Positions 25,501 to 37,094 of a stretch of 64,000 nt of DNA are shown here, in pieces. The notes beneath the pieces are model-generated. The model saw only the letters and a program-made list of their open reading frames with translations, was not told where the DNA came from and ran no database searches. The DNA is from Chrysomallon squamiferum (Eukaryota; Mollusca; Gastropoda; Neomphalida; Peltospiridae). The position numbers were made by a program, and so were the translations under genes. The DNA lies in the NCBI GenBank assembly GCA_012295275.1, contig CM022670.1, forward strand, positions 36,591,768 to 36,655,767, read 5' to 3'. Each line of letters begins with the position of its first letter. Positions within the stretch are counted from its first letter, which is position 1.

Positions 25501-25584
25501 ATTAGCCAGCACTTTTGGTGATGACATGACAGATTATATCAAATATATGTGTTAATATATACTGGTTACTGCGACATGTTATAG
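25501..25584 (+). promoter_or_regulatory. conserved leader block / candidate 5' UTR exon of gene B
   Basis: The block attaining gacagattatatcaaatata and ctgcgacatgttataggtga is conserved at 25529-25590, 35993-36053 and 61779-61840. Each copy lies ~0.3 kb upstream of a paralogue's ATG. A donor-like tag/gtgaga falls at 25584/25585. A tttatag acceptor at 25837 precedes taggaacagctt and the ATG at 25918. I infer a non-coding first exon with a TATA-like stretch upstream. This is unproven. Confidence 0.4.
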
Positions 25585-25917
25585 GTGAGATGCAGTCTGC
25601 CCTAAAGATAAAGTTGAGATATCTCGTAGACGACTACTGTTTTATTCATTCTTAATTATTGGTTATTAGGTTATTTTTATTTACACAGGCAATTTAATTT
25701 CAGTTAAGTTATTGTTATTGTTGTTGTTGTGCTTATTATTAACATCATCATCATTATTATTATTATTATTATTTCATATGAAATCATCTTCATCACCATT
25801 ATTAATATGAATAACATTTCACTTCTTTCTTTTATAGTAGGAACAGCTTAATACATTTCCGGAAATAATGAAGTTTTCAGTATCTTGTACTGATAAATAC
25901 TGTTTCTACCAAATCAA

Positions 25918-28900
25918 ATGAATGTAGTATCTTTTTCCGAAGAAACCAGCGTACCGATGAAACAAGACTTCCTAAACTTTATGACAAAAATCTCGCCGGA
26001 AATACTACAAGGTTTCCATAAGAACTGTAATCTTCAACTGGAAGAACTAAAAACGAAAATATCAGATCTTTCTGCCAGATTGAAAAAAGCTGAAGACGAA
26101 CTCAGAAAGAAGTATGAGTGTTTGTACGACACCGTGAAAGATATGTCCAAGCTCACCAAGAAGTCTTTGGGTGTAACAGAGAGACTGGGCACACAATTTG
26201 ATATAGACCGGGTAAAAAATGACAGATTGAAAGAAATAAAGATGCTGCAGCAAGAAAACAAAGCGCAGAATAAATGTTTGTACGACACCATGAAAGATAT
26301 GTCCAAGGTCATGAGCAAGACTTTAGATATAACAGACAGACTGGATCAGAAATTTGATATAGACATGGTAAGGAATGTCAGATTAAAAGAAATAGAGGTG
26401 TTAAAGCAAAGTATCAAAAGGCTGGAACTGAACTTAGCGACAGAAATGAAATCTTTCAATCGCCTGTTGATTGAAGTAAGGAAAAATTTAGTAGTAACTG
26501 TGAATTTATTTTCATTGTGGTGCATGTGCATTTGCAAGCACTTATACGTATCTTGTGCAAATTGGTGAACGCTATATATGTTAATGGTCACAAATTCAGC
26601 AAAATAATGGCACATATATATTTATTTAGTGATACCGTTATTATATTTCATTAAAACAGGACAGTAATAATAACAAAAACGAAACTTATCTTCAGTAATA
26701 TGTGTATGTATGTGTATGTGCTTCTCTGAGTCTGTGTTACGGATCCTGATTACTGCCTCTTTGCCATACTTGTTTTTATTCATAAATTTGTATTCTATGT
26801 AGTGAATTATAATATTCACAAAACCCATATTTTTATATGACCATTTAAAGCCGAATGTCTGCTACATTTTATCATAAGTATGTTATTATATTAAAATATA
26901 TTTAGCTATCGTGCATAATCATGTTTATAATTGCAGTTCTTAACTGTTTACCTAATTAATGTCAGAAAATGGGGGTAAATACACAAAAACTAAATAGCAG
27001 AGCGTATGCAGACGTAGAAGCTGTATTATATAATTAGGGGAAGTTCCGTTATTTTATAAACTAAGAAACATTGCGATTAACAAACTCAAAATTGGCGTTA
27101 AAGTTGCAAAGTAAATTCAGAAAGGCTGTCTGCAGAGGTGTTTACTGAGCACCCGCGCGATGGTTATATAAGCAGCGGCACGCGTTTTGTTCGAAATCTC
27201 TTTGATCGGTGCCCTGCTTGAGACACGTCTGAGAGCCGTCTGCTAAAGGCAACTGACCACTCAGGCAATGGTAATTATGGTTTAAATGTTGTTCTTCTTC
27301 GTATGTAACATACATGTTGATTGATTGAAGATAGCTAAATCTACTACTGTTGAATTTTATTGCGTTACTCTGTAGTACGTACTTACGCTTAAAAACTAAG
27401 ATAAAGTTTGTTAATAACTAAAAGATTAATTAGAAAGTTAAAGTAACCAACTGGCTTAATTAGTTTAGTATTATCTATCAACGCTCTTAGCTTTTATATT
27501 GTATTGTTCGAATCGCACGATTAAATTATATGTAACCATTGATGGTTAAAGTATGTGAAATATATATATAAAATTTTACTTATATACAATTCTTGTTTCC
27601 GTTATTTTTCTCTGGTGTATATAGAATAGTCTCAGATAATTAACACCTTGTCACGTGCCGCTATTATAGTCTGTTACCCTTAAGACGGGACGAGCCAAAT
27701 TTTAGGTATTAATCCCAATTAGACTAACCACCGTGACATGCTGTCGCAAAAAGCTCTAAAAGTAAAACAAATACAGTAGGATCTCGATTTAACAGACTGA
27801 TAGAGATGACGTTGTGACAGCTGTTGCCGAAACACTTTAGGTTATAAATGTTTTAAAAAATAATGTTTTAATGTTGTATTTCTATAAGTTTATTGTTTTT
27901 AATTTTACATATTTTATGTAGCATCTATTTTTAGTAGAAGCTCCGATGCCGCAATCGATAGTGGCGGTCAAATATAAATTGGCAACTTCTATATTAGAAA
28001 TTGTTACAAACGGAGAGAGAGAGAGGTGTCACGTGTTTACTGGTTCAGTGTTTTATAAAAATGTTATACAGTTAGGATAACACGACGAAAGCCGGTACCT
28101 GAAATACATTATGGATGACACAAATAAAAAGTTTACTTTAGACCTAATGGAATTAGTCTGCTAAAAATAACCGTTTGACCGTTAAACCAAAATTTTACTG
28201 TATAATGTCACTGCAGCAATGGAAACAGATTAGGAATAAAGCATTTATATTCTAACGAAGAAAGCTATTAACAGTTTTCCCCTTCGTTTTTGTAATAGAA
28301 AATATTAATTTCATTTGTTCATATTTAATGAAATGAAAGCATCTTCTATTCTGAACAAACAAGACGAATGTACTAGATTAGTACGTAGTTTGCTAGAATC
28401 AACAATAAATACCAGCAGCAAGTTAACAGAATTGCTGACTTTGGCAAAGGACGGAAGTAAACGATCAAATGTGAATAGCAACAATCTGCCTGCACATATT
28501 TTAGGATTTGCATTTCGAATTGAAAAAGAGTTCGGTACGTTTATAATCAGCTTCGAGTCCAAATTTTAAATTTAAAGTAATAAAAAATGTGTGTCTGTAT
28601 GTGTGCGCGCCCGTGTGTGACAACCAAACAAATAATAATAATCAACAATAATGGAATCATAAGCCATGCAGTTATTATAACGACACTATATTATTACCTT
28701 TTCATTTTGATATTTTGTTACAGCTTTTCTCTGTATTTGATACAATTTATATTTATTCATTTGTATATTTGGTTGCTGTCGACGTTGTTGCTGTTTGTTC
28801 TTTTCTTGTGGGTGCGGTGTCCTTTTTTGATTATTTATAATTTTTTGTTTGTTCAAATTAATTATTCAGGTGCTGCTGCTAACGACAAAGGTAAAGTCAA

Positions 28901-30045
28901 GCAGTTTGGTTTAGCTCTTGGCTTAAACAGCTGTACAGTGGAGAAAATAGTTAAGGAAGAAAGTGGAAAACTTTTCTGGGAGGTGCTGTACGAATGGAAC
29001 AAAACGTCACAGTCTCTCGTTGTTCTGATTTCAGCTTGTCAAAGATTATCTATCTGTCCATTCTCCGGTAAGATTGACTTATTAGCGGCTCGTTTTCATC
29101 TTTTGTGTCTAATTACTGGTTTTCACGTGTTATTTAACATAAATGTGACTATTAGCGTTTTTGTTACTGTTTGTAATATAGAATGTGGAAAGAATGTTCA
29201 CAAATTATTATCGTTTTCTTTTCTTTCCTTTTTAAACAGATTATTATTCTTTTGTAAACTATTTATTATTATTATTATTTATATATTTTACTTTTTTTTA
29301 AAGATGGTTTAATGCCTCCTCATCACACAACAGCTATAGAAAAGGCGTACAGCAGACTTGAAGCAGACATATTTGTAAGCTACGTGGTATCACACCTGCG
29401 TGACCACGCTGTGCTGTCACTTTGTGATGTTGATTACATTCTCAGTCCAGAGACAAGAACAGAAAAGTTTCGACGTCTCGTCGACATCCTTCCTCTGTCT
29501 GGAGAGAAAGCTTTCGACTGCTTGGTGGACGCTTTGATCAAAACTGGTCAACATCATCTTGCTGAAATACTTTTAGGTAAGAATAAATGTACCCTACTCT
29601 GGTATTAATAGAATATTATTTGAATAGATTTATTTTTTCTTCGATTGATCAATTGATTTTATTTATTTATTTTATTTTTAATTGCGAGCTGTTTACGTCC
29701 AGTTTGCCCTTTCGATTAATTGCACAATTTATTAATATTTTTATTTAATTTTTTACTTAATTTTTTATTGTTCTATTATAATTTTTATTATTATTATTAT
29801 TTTTGTTGTTGTTGTTGTTGTTGTATTTTTTTCCATTTTATTCAGATGAACTAAAAGAATTGACGACTCTTACGGGCACACTAAATATGGAATATAAAAC
29901 AGTTGTGGAGCGTTCATTGCAACCCGAATTAACAACTGTTAATGAATCTCTCAGTCTGAATGAGAGCGATGTGGACATTACAAGACTATTGTCCACAATA
30001 CTCACAGGGGTGAACTACAACAAGGAGTTGCTGATGAAAAAATGA
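25918..30045 (+). CDS. coil/death/CARD paralogue B (no tail anchor, linker acceptor lost)
   Basis: Exons: coil 25918-26475, linker ending 28534, death-like 28870-29067, CARD 29304-29576, C-terminal 29846-30045. The coil exon (186 codons, donor gtaagg) encodes a long heptad-rich helix. A ~53-residue unit is tandemly duplicated (CLYDTVKDMSK... then CLYDTMKDMSK...). The start aligns with gene C's ATG. The linker exon has lost the tttcag acceptor found in A, C, D and E. In its place an ATG at 28333 opens the linker frame. From that ATG a 290-residue death-like/CARD protein reads in frame through all remaining junctions (phase 1). The death domain is intact (FGLALGLNSCTVEKIV, YEWNKTSQSL), and so is the CARD (GEKAFDCLVDALIKTGQHHL). 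The last exon has no hydrophobic tail and ends LLMKK. The locus could yield two separate proteins, a coil alone and a soluble death/CARD protein, or be in decay. Confidence 0.65.
26735..27738. mobile_element. probable solo LTR in intron 1 of gene B
   Basis: About 1.0 kb present only in B, splitting intron sequence that is continuous in D and E at the (c)tctgt/ctgtc point. Ends are TGTTACGG and CCGTGACA, short inverted termini with TG...CA as in LTRs. Inside is a GC-richer stretch with a TATA-like tatataag at about 27166 followed by gagacacgtctgagagccgt. No internal coding region is present. A target-site duplication is not clear. Confidence 0.55.
27774..28200. mobile_element. pogo/Tigger-type MITE in intron of gene B
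   Basis: TA followed by CAGTAGGATCTCGATTTAAC at the left. The right end in reverse complement is CAGTAAAATTTTGGTTTAAC, followed by TA. It lies in the same position as in A, C, D and E. Confidence 0.65.
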
Positions 30046-30935
30046 CAATACACTCAGCAGAATATAATATCAAAAAACATTATCACGGTCATCGTTCAAA
30101 AACAAAGAAAAATATTTAAATAATAAAATTAATACTCAGATTACAGCTGATCATTAAGAAGCATAATTATGTGACAGATCCTGAAATGTTAAGCTCATAT
30201 TTGTATGCATTTCAGTGCGGCAAATTGTCTTTCCAAGTTAGTGTATTAGAAATTGTATTAAGTAAAAATAATAACAATTAGGTATTTGTTTTAATAATGT
30301 GATAATGTTCTTTGAGTAAGGGACTCATATAATCAACCATGGAACTAAGGCCGTATACTACGCACTGATGAGATAATTCGATAGACATGGTCTACTTGAT
30401 TTTTGGCGTTATGTCAAAACTACATCTTTAATAATATAGATTTTTATAATGTTTTAAAATGTGTTTTTTTATACTGGTTTTAAATTTTAGTGCATATTTG
30501 TTTTGTTTGTTTGTTGCTTTTTCGTTTTTGGTTTTTTTTAATACTAGCCCTCCCGATATAGATTATCAAAGTATTTTCATCATTGTATTATTAACTGAAT
30601 ATTAAATATTCACGAGAGAATAAGATTATATAGTTGTATATATACATGTACAACTAGAGTAAGAGTTATAACAAAATAAAACACTAAATTGTTATTTTTA
30701 TTATTATTATTATTAAATTTAATCACACACACACACATACGCACACACACAGTAGTGCTTTTTAGGGGTATATTTTTATCCTTTAAAAATTATTTTGCTT
30801 TTTTTAATATTTTCTGGGGATATTTCATTATTTTGTAGTTTATTTATTTATTTATTTACATTTATTCATTTATTTATTTTTAATTATTGTTATTATATAT
30901 ATATGTGTGTATGTATGTGTGTATGTGTGTGTGTA

Positions 30936-30975
<40 letters not shown>

Positions 30976-31140
30976 CACACACACATACAGACATATATTT
31001 CTTGTTTGATGTTGAGTGGGTATAAAATATGTCACTACGTCTTGAGAGTTTTTCTAAAAAAAAGTTTAAAATTTTTAAAAAATTATATATTTCGTTATGA
31101 ACTTATTTTGTAATTATTTTGTATACGTATATAGTATATA
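30046..31140. other. 3' flank of gene B with microsatellites
   Basis: AT-rich. (TTTA)n at 30840-30880 and a (TG)n(TA)n(CA)n compound repeat at 30896-30990. An open frame across it codes only dipeptide repeats. Unlike A, C and D, no M6-like exon is found downstream of B. Confidence 0.6.
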
Positions 31141-32893
31141 TTATGTTTCTATAAAGCCACTATTTAATTATCCTCTACATAATCTGACATGTTTCTGTGA
31201 TACTACTGATAGTTAACTTTAATGGTTAAATATCAAAGGTTAACGACCAATTTTAAGTTATTAATTAATGACAGAATACCAAAACACTGTTTACCGTTTT
31301 ATTATATATTTGACTAATAAAGAAGTGGTTTTTATATTTTTTATTATTTACCAGGATGTATTTTGAATCGACAGACTTTTTACTTAAAACAATGCTCCTT
31401 TATTAAGTGAAAAGAGCTAGATACACAATAGTATTAAAATTATTAAAAATTAATTATGGGTGAATCAAATTTTATGATAAAGATTTAAATAGAGTGACAC
31501 AAACGTGATGTAGAGGTTTATTTAAATTTATCCCAAAATCACTTGCCTCGACATTAATTCAGTCTGATTTAGACTGTCCATACAAAAAATGAAAATAAAT
31601 ATTTTGTGTGTTGCTAAGCTTTCATTGTCAAACTTGAGTAAACTCACTTCTCCTCAAGGTGTCTGAATGACATTGGCCGTTTAGTAAACACCAGCAATCA
31701 AACAATTCAAACACAAATGGGCCTTTGGTTGCATATGTAATAATATATTTCACTGTGATTATAGATAATGCGTGAATAATACATAAGATTAAAACGAACA
31801 ATATAATCAATCATCAAAACCACAAAAAACCAGCACGAACTGGTATTGGCAGACTGTCGTCTGCTGACAGTTTAACATATCACGCGAGTCATTTTTCTTC
31901 TGTAGGCTGGCCCAAAAAAGAGTACCCGACTGGAAGGAAAAAGAAAACGGGATACTAGTTTCAAGGTATTATCAATTTTATTTTCACTCTGCTGCTATAA
32001 TGTAGTACTTGCTGCAATATATAAAAATAATGAATAAGAATGAATGTTCATTTGTCAGTATTTAGTACTTTTATACAAATACTTGGTTTAGTTTTACTGT
32101 TCATTTTATTACGCCATATCATGCAGTTTATTTCAACAACCTATATTTGTTATTGTCCTATTACGAATGTACATAGCTCCAATTACAACATAATTCCCGA
32201 ATATCATTATTACTATCATTATCATCTTTTTTTCTTTTTAAGGAAAACGAATGAAAGATAAATTTAAAGTATTGGAATAAAAACGAAAATGTTTTATGCA
32301 TATAATAAGAAGAAGAAGAAGAAGAAGAAAAAATACAATAAAGAGAAATCTCGTCAACAGCAAACAACAACAGTAATAATAAGAAGAAGAATCCATAAGA
32401 ATACCCAACAAATGGATTTGCTCATTCAAATTTTCATTACAAGAAAAACAGTTAGATGCAAGTTCTTAACCAAATACTTTCTTCTCGTCTATATTACATT
32501 GTGACTGGGCTATTTTATTAGGATGGGATATGCCACAGTGATGATAATAAGAATAATAATAACAACAATCATATCATAGTCGTTATAAAAAGTTCATTTA
32601 ACGAAAACAGTTAAAATTATTTTTATTTACATATAATTATAAGTACATTCAACAAAATACTTGTAAAATTTTATAATAACAACTTTTAACGTAACACTAT
32701 AAAGAAAGTAATAAATTGCAATGATCTCTAAATACTTTTTAAATAAAAAAATAAATTATCATTAAAAATTATTATTTAAATCATTATCAAAACTAACGAA
32801 AAATAACGGAATTAATAAATAATTAAAACATGGCTTCAGGAACAGTTCAGATTAGAAATTCATCATCGCCGTATTAAAACCAAAAGTAACTAG
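31141..32893 (+). repeat. tandem flank repeat, left unit
   Basis: A ~1.75 kb unit starting around ctataaagccactatttaat. It recurs, diverged by perhaps a fifth, at 33000-34680. Shared landmarks are the caatgctcctttat block, the ctgacagtttaacatatcac block near 31864, and the ctgctgctataatgtagta block near 31990. No coding potential. It is the amplified 5'-flank unit of the gene family. Confidence 0.75.
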
Positions 32894-32999
32894 ATGTTTA
32901 GACATTTTCTAAAAAAAAAAAATATATATATATATATTGTGCTCAAGTTAATTATTTTTTGATACGTATATTTACATAAACACACAGGTGCATGTATTT

Positions 33000-34680
33000 A
33001 TTATTTTTCTAAAAAGCCATTATTTAAGTATCCTCTAATAATTTCTGACCTGTTTCTGTGAAGTATATTAATATTTAACTTTAAGGATTAATGGTAAATA
33101 TCAAATGTTAACAACCAGTTGTAAGTTACCAGTTAATGACAGAACACCAAAACACTGTTTACTGTTTTATTATATATTTTACTAATAAAGAAGCTGTTTT
33201 TATTTATTTAATTATTTACTAGGATGTATTTTGTACATTTAGAGTTTTTATTTCAAACAATGCTCCTTTATGGAGTGAAAGGATATAGATATATAAAATT
33301 TTTAAACATTAATTATGAGTGAATTAAATTTTGTCATAAAGTTTTAAAAAGAATGACACAAATGACATTGATTCAGTCTGATTATAGGACTGTCAATACA
33401 ACAGACAAAAATAAATAGTTTTTATGTTGCTAAGCTTTTATTGTTAGCAGTGTAAAACGTGCGTAACCCAATAGTCCGCAGGTATCTGAACCACTGAATG
33501 TTCACTGGGTATTTGATCATGTTCAATCTGACTGTTCCAAGATGTTCACTGACTGCGAGAGCGGAGGTATACGAGGTCAGAAAGATACTTAACAAAAAGT
33601 GCACTGGTTGTTTAGTAAGCACCAACGTTCAAACACGCAAGGGTCTTTGGTCACTTATTTCATTGTGATTATAGATTAACCGTGAATAATATGTAAGATC
33701 AAAACAAAACAGAAAACCATTCGTCATTACCACGAAACCCAGCACGAACAGATTATATCAGACTGTCGTCTGCTAACAGTTTGTTGTATCACACGAGTCA
33801 TTTTTTGTGTGTAGCCTGGCGGTAAAGCAGTACTCCACTGTAAGGAAAAAGAAAACGGAATACTAATTTTAAGGTATAATCAATTTTATTTTCAGTCTGC
33901 TGCTATAATGTAGTAGTTGCTGTAAAATACGAAAAGAATTAATAAGAGTGAATTCTCATTCGTAAATACGTAACACTTTTATACAAATTGTCGATTTAGT
34001 TTTATTGCTCATTTTATGCCGCCAAATTAACCTACGTGTAGGCTACTACACAGCTCGAATTTCAACATGATTCCGGAATGTTATTAGTATTATCATCATC
34101 AACATCACTTTTTTTAAGGAAAACGAATGAAAGATAAATTTAGAGTATTGCAATAAAAATCACGAAAAAGTTGTAATAATAATAATAATTCCGGCAAGAA
34201 GAATCATCAACAGCTCAACAACAGGAAGAACAATAATAACAATAAGAAGAATACAATGGCTGCAATGGATTTGCTCGTTAAAATTTTCATTACAAGAAAA
34301 TCCATTAGATGCAAGTTCTTAAAAAAAATACTTTCCACTGGTTTATATTACATTTTAATTCGGCTATGTTATTAGGATGGAACATATCACGATAAGGATA
34401 ATAAGAATAAGAATAAGAACAATCACATCATAGTCGTTATGAAAATTGTATTTAACGAAAACAGTTAAGATTATTTTTATTTACATATAATTCTAAGTGC
34501 ATTCAACAAAATACTTGTGAAAATTTAAACTAAAAAACAAAATAACGACTTTTAACGTAACAATACAAATAAAGTAATAACAATGAATGTGTGTAGAATA
34601 ATTATAAATTGTCATAATTATCAAAACTAGCCAAAAATAGAAATTCACCATCGCCTCATTAAAAACCAAAGGTATGTAAA
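33000..34680 (+). repeat. tandem flank repeat, right unit
   Basis: Second copy of the unit at 31141-32893, with the same order of landmarks (33250, 33775, 33895, 34650). It merges into the 5' flank of gene C, which also resembles 24450-25600 upstream of B. Confidence 0.75.
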
Positions 34681-36180
34681 ATAACTCATGTGCTGTAACT
34701 CAAGTTGGTCTCAATCGGGTTTCCTCTATCTGTTATTGTCTACAGAGGAAATTACGACACCTTTATAGAAGTCATATCTAATAATTATTAATAGAGAAAT
34801 ACAGTATCATTAAATATTGTTTTATTATTATTATTATTATTATTATTAATTAAAATTAGTGGTCGTCTTAGTAACAGTAGCAGTTATTCATAAAATCACA
34901 ACAATAAATTAAATTAATAACAAGAAAAAATGTTAATTATAAAACTGACAGACACGTAAATAAATCGAATATTTCTTGTTGTTTCATATATCAATTTCTT
35001 AATTGTAACTGGTTTATTTTGTTATCATGTGGAAAGCCCAATAAACACAAGGAAATATTTCTAACAAGGTATATTGTGTCGAATTATTATCAAAATATTT
35101 AGATTATCAAAATAATTAGCAAAATCTCAACAATCGTTTTTAAATGGCATAAAAAATCATATTTATTTGAACCTATATTTTAAATTCAGTTTTTGATCTA
35201 CATTAAGATATAATACATCAGGTTTCTGTGTAAAATATTATTTGACCTGATTTAATTATTACAATATATTTTACTTTCATAACGAAACAAAAATCCTTTG
35301 CATTTTAAAACAATTGTACCTTAGTTTTATAGCTATAACGCATAAGTGAGATTTTTCTTTGGGCTATTTTTAAAAAAATATATATATTTTTGAATGTGAC
35401 GTTATTCTTTGTAGTTGAATGTGTCTCATATTTAACAAATGCAACTGGTAACTCGTATTTTGAGATTCAACGTAGATGATACGATCAATCTTATTAGGTT
35501 GTTGACTTTTGTGGTCAAACCATTTATTGAAAAAATATATTATTCAGAATACTTAAACTGTGTACTCATTATATGCTTTTTCAGTTCAGTTTAGAAGTTA
35601 TTTATACGGCAAGTTAAATAATAAATTATATATGTATTAAAATCCAAGATGGCAGCATTGAGAGCGGAAATAATGTAATTGTTTTTTTCCCATTTTTTCT
35701 TTCTTTTTTTCTTTCTTTCTTTAGTTAGTTAATTATTATTTTTTTACTAATTTTACTAGCTACCAAGACGTATAGTACGTTCATTTTAATAGTTGTGACA
35801 GTAACATTATTTGTTTGTTTGTTTGTTTAGTTAGTTATTTAGTTACTTAGTTATTTTTACTGTTACCAACCTTAATAGCTGCAACATCAAATCTACTACA
35901 AGAATAATAGTAGAAATTTATTTATTGACAGTATTATCCATTTTTATATTAAAATAAACAAAACATTTCCCAGCCCTGTTGGTGATGACATAACAGATTA
36001 TATCAAATATATGTGTTATTAGATTCTGGTACTGCGACATGTTATAGGTGAGATGCAATTTGCAGAAAATATAATGTTGAGATTTCTCCTAGATGAATAT
36101 TGTTTTATTTATTTTAATTATCGGTTATTAGTTTATTTTTATTTACACAGTCGATTTAGTTTTTGTTAAGTTTCAATTAA

Positions 36181-36218
<38 letters not shown>

Positions 36219-36364
36219 CTTCATTATAAATCATCTTCATCATCATTATTAACATGAATAATATTTGACTTCTTACTTTTATAGTAGGAACAGCTTGATA
36301 AACTTCCGGAAATAAACAAGTTTTTAGTTTCTTTGACTGATAAATACCATTTCTACTAAATACA
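34681..36364 (+). promoter_or_regulatory. 5' flank and candidate leader of gene C
   Basis: Shares the conserved leader block (35993-36047, donor-like tag/gtgaga at 36047/36048) and the acceptor tttatag at 36284 that precedes taggaacagcttgataaact and the ATG at 36365. (ATT)n lies at 36183-36220. No coding sequence is seen upstream of the ATG. Confidence 0.4.
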
Positions 36365-37041
36365 ATGGCTTCACCACCTTCACTCGAAGAAATGTACAAA
36401 ACGGCGACACAAAATCTAAACGTTATGAGAACAATCTTTCCGGAATTTATCGAACCTGTCCAGCTGATGTTTGAAGAATTGCTAAAACATTCGGAAACTT
36501 CGCATTCTTTACCTGAAATACAACGAGATGTCCATGAGAACTGTAATATTCAACTGGAAGAACAAAGAAATGAAATATCATATCTTTCTGCCAGATTGAA
36601 GAAAGCTGAAGACGAACTCAGAAAAAAGGATGAATGTTTGCACGACACATTGAAAGAGATATCCGAGGACACGAAGAAGTCTTTGGGTGTAACAGACAGA
36701 CTGGCCATAAAATTTGATTTAGACAGGATAAAGGATGACAGATTGAAAGAAACAGATGCGTTGAAGCAGCAAATCAAAGCGCTGGAAAACTCCTTGGAGA
36801 AAGAAATGAAATTTCGTAGTAACCTGCTGATGAAAGTAAGTAAAAATATAATAATTATTATTATACAGTAACAACAATGAATTTGTTTTCATTTGGTGCC
36901 TGTGCATTTGCACGCACTTTTACTTATCTTGTGCAAATCGCTCAATACTGTGTATGATAATGTCACAATTTCAGCGAAATAATTGCATCCATATATGTTT
37001 TCAGTGGTAGTGTTGTTACAGTTCATTAAAACAGGACAGTA

Positions 37042-37094
<53 letters not shown>

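Larger units (their letters stand above)
12922..25590 (+). repeat. 12.7 kb segmental duplicate, copy 1
   Basis: Aligns collinearly to 48968-~61840. It covers the 3' exons of gene A, the convergent M6-like pseudogene, the RT remnant and the 5' flank of gene B. Exon 2 (13875-14085 versus 49923-50133) looks base-for-base identical. Elsewhere there are scattered substitutions and indels, for example 9 bp in the death exon and ~245 bp in the RT region. It is either a recent duplication or an uncollapsed haplotype. Confidence 0.9.

Noticed and set aside
26034-26318. Minus-strand open frames opposite coil exons (also 36550-36777 and 62176-62394)
   Set aside because: Antisense shadows of heptad-rich, stop-poor coding exons; they are Ser/Phe-rich and have no independent support.
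27110-27290. GC-richer stretch as a tRNA or small RNA gene
   Set aside because: No cloverleaf or A/B boxes could be recognised; it fits the interior of the LTR-like insertion, with a TATA-like box.
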